This document shows positions 26,241-34,101 of a stretch of 59,488 bases of DNA, in pieces. Each line of letters begins with the position of its first letter. Within the stretch, counting starts at the first letter, position 1. The DNA is taken from positions 1 to 59,488 of the forward strand of contig JAUVIR010000009.1 of assembly GCA_030592645.1 (NCBI GenBank), read 5' to 3'. A program made the position numbers and the translations under genes. The stretch comes from Candidatus Fermentibacterota bacterium (lineage in GTDB: Bacteria; Fermentibacterota; Fermentibacteria; Fermentibacterales; JCC-6). The notes under the pieces were generated by a model, which ran no database searches, had not been told where the DNA came from, and was given only the letters and a program-made list of their open reading frames with translations.

Positions 26241-26453
26241 ATGCAGATCGATCTTGATAACGTTGCGTATATCGGAGAGACGTCGGTAACAATCCGGAAA
26301 AGCAGGCGCCGGATCACAATCCCAAAGGAGATCGTTGAAAAACTGCGTATTTCAGACGGTGATAAAATTCGTTGGGTTCTATTCAATGATGGAAAACTCT
26401 CTATCTCCACGGTAAACTCTTCATCTGAATCCTCAGCTGCAACCGGGATATAG
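26241..26453 (+). CDS. AbrB/SpoVT-like DNA-binding protein
   Basis: 70 aa swapped-hairpin DNA-binding domain: VTIRKSRRRITIPKEIVEKLRI then GDKIRWVLFNDGKLSI, as in AbrB, MazE and SpoVT N-terminal domains. ATG 26241 follows GGAGG at ideal spacing (26232-26236). No toxin gene follows; the next gene, 13 bp downstream, is a TauE/SafE transporter, so it may regulate that transporter and itself through the ATTGGTG palindrome. Confidence 0.8.
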   Translation: MQIDLDNVAYIGETSVTIRKSRRRITIPKEIVEKLRISDGDKIRWVLFNDGKLSISTVNSSSESSAATGI

Positions 26454-26466
26454 AAATACCGATTAT

Positions 26467-27285
26467 ATGGATACTGTCCTGCCCGTATTGATCCTGGTTG
26501 TTATTGCGTTCGCAAGTGAATTCGTAGACTCATCTCTTGGCATGGGCTACGGAACAACACTTACGCCACTCCTGATCATTATGGGCTACAACCCGCTGAT
26601 AGTCGTGCCTGCAATCCTGACCTCTGAGCTTATTACCGGGGGGTTTGCAGCCTTTATGCATCACAGGGCTGGAAACGTGCAGTTCGATTTCCGGAATGAT
26701 GTGAACCACATTCTAGTGAAAAAGATGAGGTTGCTCGGTTACATTCCCCGGTCAAATGCCTCGAAAATTGCTCTTGTACTGGCAGCATGCAGCCTTGCGG
26801 GCGCTGTAATAGCAGTTTTCCTGGCCATTAACATTCCAAAAACATACCTTAAGGTGTTCATAGGCGTTATGGTTTCTTCAATGGGTGTTCTGATCCTGCT
26901 CAAACGCAATTCGAAACCGCACTTTTCATGGAAAAAAATCGTAGGGCTCGGGATTCTAGCGGCATTCAACAAAGGTCTTTCCGGGGGAGGCTACGGTCCT
27001 CTCGTTACCTCCGGGCAGATACTCTCCGGGGTGGATACTAAGAACTCAGTTGCCATAACATCACTGGCCGAAAGCTTCACCTGCGCTGTGGGAATAACAA
27101 CTTTCCTTCTGCTCGGAACTGAATTCGACTGGACAATTACGCTCGCCCTTCTTGCAGGGGCTGCAGCTTCGGTACCGTTTTCTACCAGGGTTGTTAAGAA
27201 ACTGAAAGTAAAGAATTTCACACTCATCGTCGGAACAGCCACGGTTATACTGGGGTTATTTACTTTGTATAAGGTTGTTTTCTAA
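26467..27285 (+). CDS. TauE/SafE family sulfite/organosulfonate exporter
   Basis: 272 aa with about eight hydrophobic segments and the repeated TauE/SafE halves: FVDSSLGMGYGTTLTPLLII near the N terminus and GGGYGPLVTSGQIL in the second half. The family moves sulfite, sulfonates or related anions outwards. It follows the AbrB-like gene closely and is probably co-transcribed. In this sulfur-oriented window a role in sulfite or sulfoacetate efflux is plausible (inference). Confidence 0.85.
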   Translation: MDTVLPVLILVVIAFASEFVDSSLGMGYGTTLTPLLIIMGYNPLIVVPAILTSELITGGFAAFMHHRAGNVQFDFRNDVNHILVKKMRLLGYIPRSNASKIALVLAACSLAGAVIAVFLAINIPKTYLKVFIGVMVSSMGVLILLKRNSKPHFSWKKIVGLGILAAFNKGLSGGGYGPLVTSGQILSGVDTKNSVAITSLAESFTCAVGITTFLLLGTEFDWTITLALLAGAAASVPFSTRVVKKLKVKNFTLIVGTATVILGLFTLYKVVF

Positions 27286-27312
27286 ATAACGGATTCAGCC
27301 TGAAGATATCGA

Positions 27313-28725
27313 CTATTCCCTTCGAAGAAGCGAAGACAGGAATGCTCTTATGTCATGAAACAGGCCCATGAAACCCCTGAGTCTAAAGTGTTTCAGAAGA
27401 AGAGACGGGATCCGGGAAAAGGGTTTTTTCAGAAGGTAATTCCTGCCTATGATGCCCTGTGCCCAGTCTCGGAGGTTTATCAGTTCCCTGTCGGTGAAAT
27501 CCGTCAAATTTACCAGAAGACTATCGGCACTGTTCATTTCTGTCAGGAATTTCTCTACGTCCGGAATTCTGCCCTGTTCAATGGCCATATTAAAGATAGC
27601 GGTTCCCGGGTATGGAGTTACAAACAACATTGGAGCGGTAATGTCAGCCTGTCTGCAGAACTCCACTGTCCTTGCTACAGAGTCGCGCGTCTCTCCGAAC
27701 ATTCCAATTATGAAACTTCCATCAGCGTGGATACCCACAGATTCTGTCAGTTTGATGGCATCAAGACACTGCTGTGCTGTAACTCCCCTTTTCATCCTTC
27801 TGAGCATATCATCGCAGCCGGATTCGATCCCGTATGAGATCCAGTCGCAGCCTGCATCCTTCATCGAAAGCAGCATCTCCCTGTCAACGGTATTCACTCT
27901 TCCCAGACAGGACCACTTAAGGTCCGGCAGTTCTTCCTTCATGAGGTCACATATCTTCATTACAAAATCTCTGTCACTTGTGAAAAGGTCATCTGGAAAA
28001 CCGGAATATCTGATATCGTAACGGTTCACCAGTTCCTTCAACTCTGCGACAATTGATTCGGGAGACCTTCTTCTTACATTCCGTCCATAGATTCTGTAAC
28101 AGTACACACAGTTGAATGGGCAGCCCCTGCTGGCAAGCACCTCCATATGACGCACCTTATTCTGGCGGTGATCCAGGCTTGATACGTAGTTCTCCACCGG
28201 AAACAGATCCCAGGCCGGCCAGGGAATTGAATCCAGATTCTGAATCATATCCCGCGGCTGCGATCTCCTCGTGGAGCCCTCATCATCAAGCCATGCGATC
28301 CCTCGAACGGAATGCCAGTCAGTTCCCTCTTCCAGCGATTTCATTAGTTCAACGGAGGTAATCTCACCCTCCCCCAGAACCACACAGTCCAATCCGCAGG
28401 ACTTCAGGTAAATCCCTGGAACGGTCGTGGCGCCACTGTTGCCAGCCATCATGAAAACTCCAGGAAGCTCTTGACGTAACCTGCCGGCAAGCTGCTTCAC
28501 AAATCGGAATCTTGTTACCATTCCACCAAATGCAATAACCTGAGGTGATTTCTCTACAGTGTATTTCACTGCATCTGCAACTGAAAGGTTATCACCTTCC
28601 ATATCGACTACAGAAACGCTGTGCCCAGCCTCCAGAAGGCAGGCTGCCACATATGCAAGGCCAAATGGAAAATAACGTGAATGATTTCCCTCGCCGAAAC
28701 TAGGATATACCAGTACAATCTTCAT
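27313..28725 (-). CDS. B12-binding-domain radical SAM protein
   Basis: 470 aa. N-terminal cobalamin-binding Rossmann-like domain (about 1-140: KIVLVYPSFGEGNHSRYFP, VIAFGGMV, VVLGEGEIT), then the radical SAM core with cluster motif CPFNCVYC (about 205-212) and a family block WISYGIESG. The C terminus after 400 is basic. Such enzymes perform methylations or ring rearrangements on lipids, hopanoids, bacteriochlorophyll-like or peptide substrates; the substrate cannot be inferred. It stands alone, convergent with the TauE gene. Confidence 0.88.
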   Translation of the reverse strand: MKIVLVYPSFGEGNHSRYFPFGLAYVAACLLEAGHSVSVVDMEGDNLSVADAVKYTVEKSPQVIAFGGMVTRFRFVKQLAGRLRQELPGVFMMAGNSGATTVPGIYLKSCGLDCVVLGEGEITSVELMKSLEEGTDWHSVRGIAWLDDEGSTRRSQPRDMIQNLDSIPWPAWDLFPVENYVSSLDHRQNKVRHMEVLASRGCPFNCVYCYRIYGRNVRRRSPESIVAELKELVNRYDIRYSGFPDDLFTSDRDFVMKICDLMKEELPDLKWSCLGRVNTVDREMLLSMKDAGCDWISYGIESGCDDMLRRMKRGVTAQQCLDAIKLTESVGIHADGSFIIGMFGETRDSVARTVEFCRQADITAPMLFVTPYPGTAIFNMAIEQGRIPDVEKFLTEMNSADSLLVNLTDFTDRELINLRDWAQGIIGRNYLLKKPFSRIPSLLLKHFRLRGFMGLFHDIRAFLSSLLRRE

Positions 28726-28855
28726 AATCTTACCAATTTCTCCCTGGAATTTCTATCGTACGATAATCGCATATTATTCGATGAAGGTCAAACCTGTTAT
28801 ATGCTGGTTATCGGCTCTCGGGGGAAATGCTGCAGGTGTCTGGGGCTGCGAATAC

Positions 28856-29323
28856 TCAGCTGATAGAAGCGACTGGAATATGGGTGATGAACTTTGAAGT
28901 ACAACCAATATAGAAGCCTTCCCGAAAAGGATTCTGAGCATGGTTTGAAATGCTGCCCCATTGTGTTATCCGGCGGACACAGTCGTCCTGGAAGCCTGAC
29001 AGTCCGTTATAAGCCTGGCGGATGCGCTGTAGATCTTTTCCGCTGCAGCGGCCTGATTCAAGACAAATGTCAATCATACAGAACAGTTCCTCTGCAATGA
29101 GTGATGCCGAATAGCCTGCACTGTCGAGAAGAAGCTCCAGATCGGTTTCTTCCCATAATCCCGATACTTCCCGGAGTTTATCCGGAATAACGTGCCATCG
29201 GTAATGTGCAAGACATTCAAATGGGGAATCGAACATTTCATCAGTGTATTCATTGGACCAGCTATTCTCAAGAGTATCAGACCGTGCAAAGGAATGATGC
29301 CTTACGAAGAAACTTTTTTTCAT
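28856..29323 (-). CDS. Hypothetical protein, soluble, His/Cys-containing
   Basis: 155 aa, not recognised. It begins MKKSFFVRHHSF, is largely helical, and has scattered Cys (five or more) and acidic segments. The ATG follows AAGGAGGCAGC, a strong Shine-Dalgarno, and a promoter is visible upstream, so the frame is probably real. It is monocistronic and divergent from the small TGA-containing gene. Confidence 0.55.
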   Translation of the reverse strand: MKKSFFVRHHSFARSDTLENSWSNEYTDEMFDSPFECLAHYRWHVIPDKLREVSGLWEETDLELLLDSAGYSASLIAEELFCMIDICLESGRCSGKDLQRIRQAYNGLSGFQDDCVRRITQWGSISNHAQNPFREGFYIGCTSKFITHIPVASIS

Positions 29324-29354
29324 GCTGCCTCCTTCTCAATTATTCCTATAGGTA

Positions 29355-29382
29355 AACATATGTATACGTATCGAGATGTCAA
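29355..29382 (-). promoter_or_regulatory. Promoter of the 28856-29323 gene
   Basis: Minus strand: TTGACA (29377-29382), 16 bp, TATGTT (29355-29360). The A+T-rich spacer contains nested palindromes around GTATAC, which could bind a regulator. Confidence 0.5.
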
Positions 29383-29412
29383 GCTGACATTCGGAACACT
29401 TATCGGACTGCC

Positions 29413-29441
29413 TTGACATTTACATTGATTCGCTGTTAAAT
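29413..29441 (+). promoter_or_regulatory. Promoter of the TGA-interrupted small gene
   Basis: TTGACA (29413-29418), exactly 17 bp, TTAAAT (29436-29441). Transcription would start near 29448, giving a 60-nt leader before ATG 29508. Confidence 0.6.
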
Positions 29442-29507
29442 AATAGCAGGCACTTGTTAAGCAGCGATCAATGTTACTACTGCTGCAATTCGAATGGAGG
29501 TTTTTCT

Positions 29508-29756
29508 ATGAAATTCCTGGTAACAATGCCGAAGCTCTCGCCAGATGAGATAGACAGATCCTGAGCAAAGGTCATTGAAGCTTCCGGTGGAAGCGGAATG
29601 ACTATGGACCGGGCATATACGAACCGGGATGAAGGATTTGTCTGCTGCTGCTGGAACTCTCCCTCCCTAGACAGTCTCAAGGAACTTTTTGAAAAAGCCG
29701 GTGCGCCCTTCGAGAAGATGGAGCCGGTTACGGAGCACTTAGCAGCTGCATGGTGA
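29508..29756 (+). CDS. DUF4242-like small protein with in-frame TGA (candidate selenoprotein or nonsense mutant)
   Basis: 82 codons read in one frame: MKFLVTMPKLSPDEIDRS, then TGA at codon 19 (29562-29564), then AKVIEASGGSGM, FVCCCWNSPSLDSLKELF and KAGAPFEKMEPVTEH to a final TGA. The pattern (strand-helix-strand, aromatic CCW strand, APS-LxxLF helix, AGxPFE end) resembles the DUF4242/SCO4226 nickel-binding-like ferredoxin-fold family, whose members are about 80-90 aa. It has a strong promoter and a good Shine-Dalgarno (TGGAGG, 29495-29500), and coding quality is the same on both sides of the TGA. Immediately after the TGA lies a SECIS-like hairpin. Either TGA is recoded as selenocysteine, or the gene has one nonsense change. 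The antisense 116-codon frame over this region is a shadow. Confidence 0.6.
29571..29602 (+). promoter_or_regulatory. SECIS-like stem-loop after the in-frame TGA
   Basis: Lower stem GTCATT/AATGAC (29571-29576 with 29597-29602), small internal loop GAA/GG, upper stem GCTTCC/GGAAGC (29580-29585 with 29589-29594), apical loop GGT (29586-29588). The apical GGU lies 21 nt downstream of the TGA, within the range of bacterial SECIS elements, and a GU-containing apical loop is their key feature. No SelB binding can be shown from sequence alone. Confidence 0.45.
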
Positions 29757-29798
29757 TTGCTGTCCTTCATAACAGGGCCCGTCTTCAACAGGCGGGCT

Positions 29799-30542
29799 CT
29801 ATTCCCATCTGAAGTATTTTGCGGCAAAAGCGAAACCTGCTACCGTGACGCCGCACAGGACTAATATCTGAACGGGATACTCCCACAGATGCCCGCCGAG
29901 CCATAGCCCCTGCAACAACTCAATTACATGAGTAAGAGGAAGAATTTGTGAGAAGGATTTCAGGAAAGATGGGAGCATTTCCCTTGGAAGGGCAGCTCCG
30001 GAAAGAAACAACATTGGAAAATACATGACATTGGAAATTATCATACCGCTTCGGGCGGTGGGGGCCAGGCTGGCCGGAATGAACCCCAATGCGGAAATAG
30101 AGAGAGTGGACAGAACAAATGCGAAAAATACTTCGGGAATATTGCCGTAAAAACGCATTCCAAAAACAATCACTCCAGCTGCAAGGAGAAGGAGCATCCC
30201 CAAAACCGTAATTATGAATAGTGAAGATAACTCCGCTGTGAGAACCAGAAGGGGAGAAATCGGAGCAGATTTGAACCTCCTTAAAATTCCCTTCTCCCTG
30301 TAGGCAGAGATGCTTGTTGTAAGACCCGAGATACCGGTGGTTAAGATCACTATCCCTATGAAAGCGGGAACGGCGAAATCTATGTATCCAAAATTTTCAC
30401 CCGGAAATGGGTCATTACCCCAGATACTTCCGAACAGCATCATAAGCAGCAGCGGGAATATCAGTGTAAAGAAGAAGCCTGAAGGTTCCCTCAGGTAAAG
30501 GACAAACTCCATTCGTGTCAGGTTAAAATACCGCTTAAACAT
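29799..30542 (-). CDS. ABC-2 type transporter permease (DrrB/YhhJ-like)
   Basis: 247 aa with six hydrophobic segments and the ABC-2 membrane domain pattern (REPSGFFFTLIFPLLLMMLFG at the N terminus, ISAYREKGILRRFKSAP, and the late LPLTHVIELLQGLW). It pairs with the ATPase whose gene ends 1 bp upstream. Drug, lipid or polysaccharide export is typical of the family. Confidence 0.87.
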   Translation of the reverse strand: MFKRYFNLTRMEFVLYLREPSGFFFTLIFPLLLMMLFGSIWGNDPFPGENFGYIDFAVPAFIGIVILTTGISGLTTSISAYREKGILRRFKSAPISPLLVLTAELSSLFIITVLGMLLLLAAGVIVFGMRFYGNIPEVFFAFVLSTLSISALGFIPASLAPTARSGMIISNVMYFPMLFLSGAALPREMLPSFLKSFSQILPLTHVIELLQGLWLGGHLWEYPVQILVLCGVTVAGFAFAAKYFRWE

Positions 30543-30543
30543 A

Positions 30544-31461
30544 TCAGTCGTTTATCTCTTTTCCGGTCAGTTTCAGGAAAACATCCTCCAGAGTGGATTT
30601 CTCTGTATGAAAGTCCCCCAGTTCAATTTCTCTGTCTACAAGCAGCTTCACGATTCCAACTACAGCAGAACTGTCCCGAACACGGGCGACAGTCTTTCCG
30701 CCCTCTCTGAAAACCTCCACCACTCCGGTTATTGATTCCAGCTCACTCTCATTAAAGCTTTCGGGAATTCCCATGACCACACTGAGGGCAAAGGCATGTG
30801 ACCTGATTAGTGATTCGGGAGTATCCATGGCAACGATCTTCCCGTTATCGATTATGGCGACCCGGTCACAGAGCTTCTCCGCCTCATCCATGTAGTGTGT
30901 AGACAAAAAGACGGTTTTGCCGTCATCCCGAAGCGCCCTGACAAGATCCCACATCGAACACCTTGACCGGGGATCTAGACCGCTCGTCAGTTCATCAAGA
31001 AATACTATTTCAGGATCACCAACAAGAGATAGGGCAACGAATAGCCTTTTCTTCTGCCCCCCTGACAGGGCTGAGAAATGCGAATCCTTCTTATCCGACA
31101 ATCCCAATCTTGAGAGTATCCCGGAAGTATCAGCAGGATTCCCGTAAAAGCATGAGAAAAGGTCAATTGCTTCCCATACTTTCATTCTATCTGGAAGTTC
31201 GGATTCCTGCTGCTGGATACCTACCTTTTCCAGGAGAGCCTTTCGCTGCCTGAGGGGGTCAAAGCCCAATACGCTGATAAATCCCGAATCGGGTTTGCGC
31301 ATGCTTACGATGCAGTCCATGGTTGTGGTTTTACCTGCGCCATTGGGCCCTACAATGCCGAAGATCTCCCCCCTCGATACGCAAAGGGAGATGCCATCGA
31401 CGGCATGCACCTCACCATAGCATTTTTTTAGATCTTCGACACGAACAACTACTTCAGGCAA
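30544..31461 (-). CDS. ABC transporter ATP-binding protein (DrrA/CcmA-like)
   Basis: 305 aa. Walker A GPNGAGKTTT, signature LSGGQKKRLF, Walker B IVFLDELTSGLD (the usual DEPT is DELT), H-loop STHYMDEAE, and a C-terminal DrrA-type extension (about 220-305) ending LEDVFLKLTGKEI. It energises the permease next door. Substrate unknown. Confidence 0.88.
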   Translation of the reverse strand: MPEVVVRVEDLKKCYGEVHAVDGISLCVSRGEIFGIVGPNGAGKTTTMDCIVSMRKPDSGFISVLGFDPLRQRKALLEKVGIQQQESELPDRMKVWEAIDLFSCFYGNPADTSGILSRLGLSDKKDSHFSALSGGQKKRLFVALSLVGDPEIVFLDELTSGLDPRSRCSMWDLVRALRDDGKTVFLSTHYMDEAEKLCDRVAIIDNGKIVAMDTPESLIRSHAFALSVVMGIPESFNESELESITGVVEVFREGGKTVARVRDSSAVVGIVKLLVDREIELGDFHTEKSTLEDVFLKLTGKEIND

Positions 31462-31481
31462 AACAACCTCAATTCCTCTGT

Positions 31482-32993
31482 TCAGTTCAGGATTGTTACC
31501 GTTTTCTTAAGCTCTAACGAGCCGTTGGACAGGACAACGAAGAAAACTCCGGAATTCCACGATGAGACATCAACTGTCTCCTCGCCGCTTAGTTCAGCAG
31601 ACCATACGAGACGGCCGGAAAGGTCGTAGATCCCGCAATTCCATTCTCCCTGCGGCGGAGTGAGAATCATAACGCCTGCCAAAGGATTCTGCAGGACTAT
31701 ATTTCCCGCAAAACCTTCCAGAGGATTATCTCCGCAGGACGTCCCTTCAGAGGAGAGAAAAGCCCAGGTATGATAGGGCTGACTCTGCTGATCCTGCAGG
31801 CCTGCAAACACAATGGGTGAAGGTGATACAGTTTCCATATAAACGGTGCTTACGTTGTACACTCTTTCAGTAAAAGGCTGCTCCCAGATAAGATCCCCGC
31901 TCAATGCATCAACAAGTGTTATCCTTCTCCCGTTGATGCTTCCACCAACGATACACGGAACCCATGCCCCCCCGGTATAAACTGAATCAGCCCAGGCTAC
32001 ACTCCATGTATTCGAACCAGTGGCGTAGCTCCATAGAGTGGTGCCGGTGGCTCCATCGAGACAGATCGTTCCCGCATTATCCCCGGCAACAGCGATCTCT
32101 GCAATCCCATCTCCATTTATATCGGGTCCCCCCTCGACATCAAGAAGCATTCCACCCAGATCTCTAGCCCATAGTGAATCACCACCAAGGCTGTAGCACT
32201 GGACTTCTCCGCTGAAAGAACTGCTGACCATCCAGGGAACGGTATCCTCTCGATCAACAGCCGATACGCACATGACGTCTCCGCCGCCGTTCCTGCTCCA
32301 GATAAGGGATCCATCGGAGCCGTCAACCAGTTCAAGTGTATAATCCGTGTGGGAGCTTCCCCCTATTCCAAGGTAAATTTCCTGCACAGCATCACCCGTT
32401 ACGTCAGGTACAGCAAGTACATCCTCAACAGCATCCGCTGTAGTTCTGGTCCAGAGGGTATCACCGGTAGCTCCGTTCAAGCAGGCTGCTGCGGATGTGT
32501 TGGCAGCCCCCGTAGAACCGAACCCCCCGAGAAGCTCCGGAAGGTTATCGCCGGTCTGATCCTCCATAAAACAGCAGCTGTAGCCCCAGCCGGCTCCGCC
32601 GGGAATACTCTCGTACGCGCTCCATAACCATATAAGGGATCCGTCTATCCCCGAAACCAGTATCAGGCATCTTCCCGGGGGAAGGTATCCGCCAGGTGTA
32701 GCCATAAGAATATCTCCGTATCCATCTCCATTCATATCCGGTACTCCTGCAAGACCCTCATCCTGGTAAATTCCGTTGTACTGATCACTGGTCCAGAGGA
32801 TATCACCGGAGGCACCTGATAAGCACCAGAGTGTAGGCTCATCATCGAAGTAATTCAAACCGCTCGCTACATCCGGGACACCGTCCCCGTCAATATCACC
32901 AATATCAATCGTTGAATAAACACCACCGCTTGTAACGTTAGCCCACAGTGTATCCGGCGCGCTTGCGGTAAGAATCAATATCATCAATAACAT
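31482..32993 (-). CDS. Secreted beta-propeller protein with T9SS-like sorting domain
   Basis: 503 aa from ATG 32993 (Shine-Dalgarno AAAGGAG). Signal peptide (MLLMILILTASA), then repeated FG-GAP/PQQ-like blades with DxDGDGxxD calcium motifs (DIDGDGVPDVASG, DMNGDGYGDIL, DINGDGIAEIAVAG) and TLW/SLIW strands. The final 75 residues form a Por/T9SS-type domain (NPLAGVMILTP, WNCGIYDLSGRLVW, SGVFFVVLSNG, KKTVTILN). It is probably exported across the outer membrane and surface-attached or released. The function may be adhesion or polymer binding. Confidence 0.8.
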   Translation of the reverse strand: MLLMILILTASAPDTLWANVTSGGVYSTIDIGDIDGDGVPDVASGLNYFDDEPTLWCLSGASGDILWTSDQYNGIYQDEGLAGVPDMNGDGYGDILMATPGGYLPPGRCLILVSGIDGSLIWLWSAYESIPGGAGWGYSCCFMEDQTGDNLPELLGGFGSTGAANTSAAACLNGATGDTLWTRTTADAVEDVLAVPDVTGDAVQEIYLGIGGSSHTDYTLELVDGSDGSLIWSRNGGGDVMCVSAVDREDTVPWMVSSSFSGEVQCYSLGGDSLWARDLGGMLLDVEGGPDINGDGIAEIAVAGDNAGTICLDGATGTTLWSYATGSNTWSVAWADSVYTGGAWVPCIVGGSINGRRITLVDALSGDLIWEQPFTERVYNVSTVYMETVSPSPIVFAGLQDQQSQPYHTWAFLSSEGTSCGDNPLEGFAGNIVLQNPLAGVMILTPPQGEWNCGIYDLSGRLVWSAELSGEETVDVSSWNSGVFFVVLSNGSLELKKTVTILN

Positions 32994-33010
32994 TACCAAT
33001 CATCTCCTTT

Positions 33011-33571
33011 TCATAATCCAGCATTTTCCAGAAGGAGGAGTACGGCTGCTAAAATCAGGCAGCCGGGTATCACTACCAGCCATGGATTGACATTCAGAAT
33101 TTCCGGGATTGTCTTCGCCCCGAAATCACCTTTCTGAAGAATGCCGTTTTTAAGCCCGGGGTAGATAGAAGCGTACAGACCGGACCCGATCAGAATACCC
33201 GCTACACCTCCGAGCAATGCGTCCAGAGAACCTGTCCCAACAGCACCCGATACGGTTCCGGGACAGTAACCGAGAGTCGCGAAACCGACACCGAAGATAA
33301 GGCCGCCAACCGCTGATGATCCGAGTGATCCGGGTTTGGGATGAAGTTTGACAAGACCGGCGCTTTTTAGAGCGTAAATGCCCAGAGAACCGGTGATAAC
33401 TGCTGACAGCATAACCTTCACAACCGTGAAATCCTTCAGAAGAAGCTGACCGATAATGACATCGTAATCGGTGACTCCTCCCTTCTGCAGCAGAAAGCCG
33501 AATGCTACCCCGCAGAGCAGAGCAATAGCGAACTGCAGACCTCTTTTCGCATGCAGTTCATCGAGGGTCAT
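33011..33571 (-). CDS. YeeE/YedE-type sulfur transporter, C-terminal half (DUF6691)
   Basis: 186 aa membrane protein with four to five hydrophobic segments and the family motif GFATLGYCPGTVSGAVGTGS, whose Cys is thought to relay sulfur anions in the YeeE/TsuA family. It overlaps the preceding YeeE/YedE half by 4 bp, so the two are co-translated and probably form one channel. It belongs to the three-gene sulfur operon with the MBL/rhodanese protein. Confidence 0.88.
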   Translation of the reverse strand: MTLDELHAKRGLQFAIALLCGVAFGFLLQKGGVTDYDVIIGQLLLKDFTVVKVMLSAVITGSLGIYALKSAGLVKLHPKPGSLGSSAVGGLIFGVGFATLGYCPGTVSGAVGTGSLDALLGGVAGILIGSGLYASIYPGLKNGILQKGDFGAKTIPEILNVNPWLVVIPGCLILAAVLLLLENAGL

Positions 33572-34101
33572 GATGCACCTCCTGCAAACACTTCAAATAT
33601 CAGCAGTGCTGTGACAATACCGCCTGCAAAGAAACATATTGCTGCTATCCAGCTGCTGAGGGTCCATTGAAGTGTTCCACTTATTCCGTGGCCGCTTGTA
33701 CATCCTCCCGCCCATCTGGAACCGAAACCCATTACAATACCTCCTGCAAGAGCAACCAGGAGTCTGAGGATCGGTGTGTCTCCGAAGTAAGCAGTCCAGA
33801 GCGAATGTTCAATGCTTATTCTGAAGGAACCTGAGAGGATGCTGGATATGAACGCCCCGGCAAACACGCCCAGAACAAGTATCCATTCCCAGTCAATTTC
33901 AGGAACGAACTCCATATAGTAGGGTTTTTCCTTTACCTTATCACCTCTGAACAGCTTCTCGATCATTCCGCTCGTTCTGGCAAAAGCAGTAGAACAGCCG
34001 ATGGCTTTGTTTGAAAGGAGAAAAGTCACCCAGCTGAGAACACCAATACCGGCCCCAACCAGATATGGAGACCATCTTCCCGCTTCAAGCCAGTTCATCA
34101 A
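33568..34101 (-). CDS. YeeE/YedE-type sulfur transporter, N-terminal half
   Basis: 177 aa with about five membrane segments. Conserved Cys motifs AIGCSTAFAR and RWAGGCTSGHGISG match the sulfur-transport (DUF395) repeat. It overlaps the MBL/rhodanese gene upstream and the second half-transporter downstream by 4 bp each. The split arrangement is common in anaerobes and contrasts with the fused protein at 41466-42656. Confidence 0.88.
   Translation of the reverse strand: MMNWLEAGRWSPYLVGAGIGVLSWVTFLLSNKAIGCSTAFARTSGMIEKLFRGDKVKEKPYYMEFVPEIDWEWILVLGVFAGAFISSILSGSFRISIEHSLWTAYFGDTPILRLLVALAGGIVMGFGSRWAGGCTSGHGISGTLQWTLSSWIAAICFFAGGIVTALLIFEVFAGGAS

Noticed and set aside
29477-29827. 116-codon minus-strand frame over the TGA-interrupted gene
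   Set aside because: No promoter or Shine-Dalgarno. The plus-strand frame has both, plus a recognisable family pattern.
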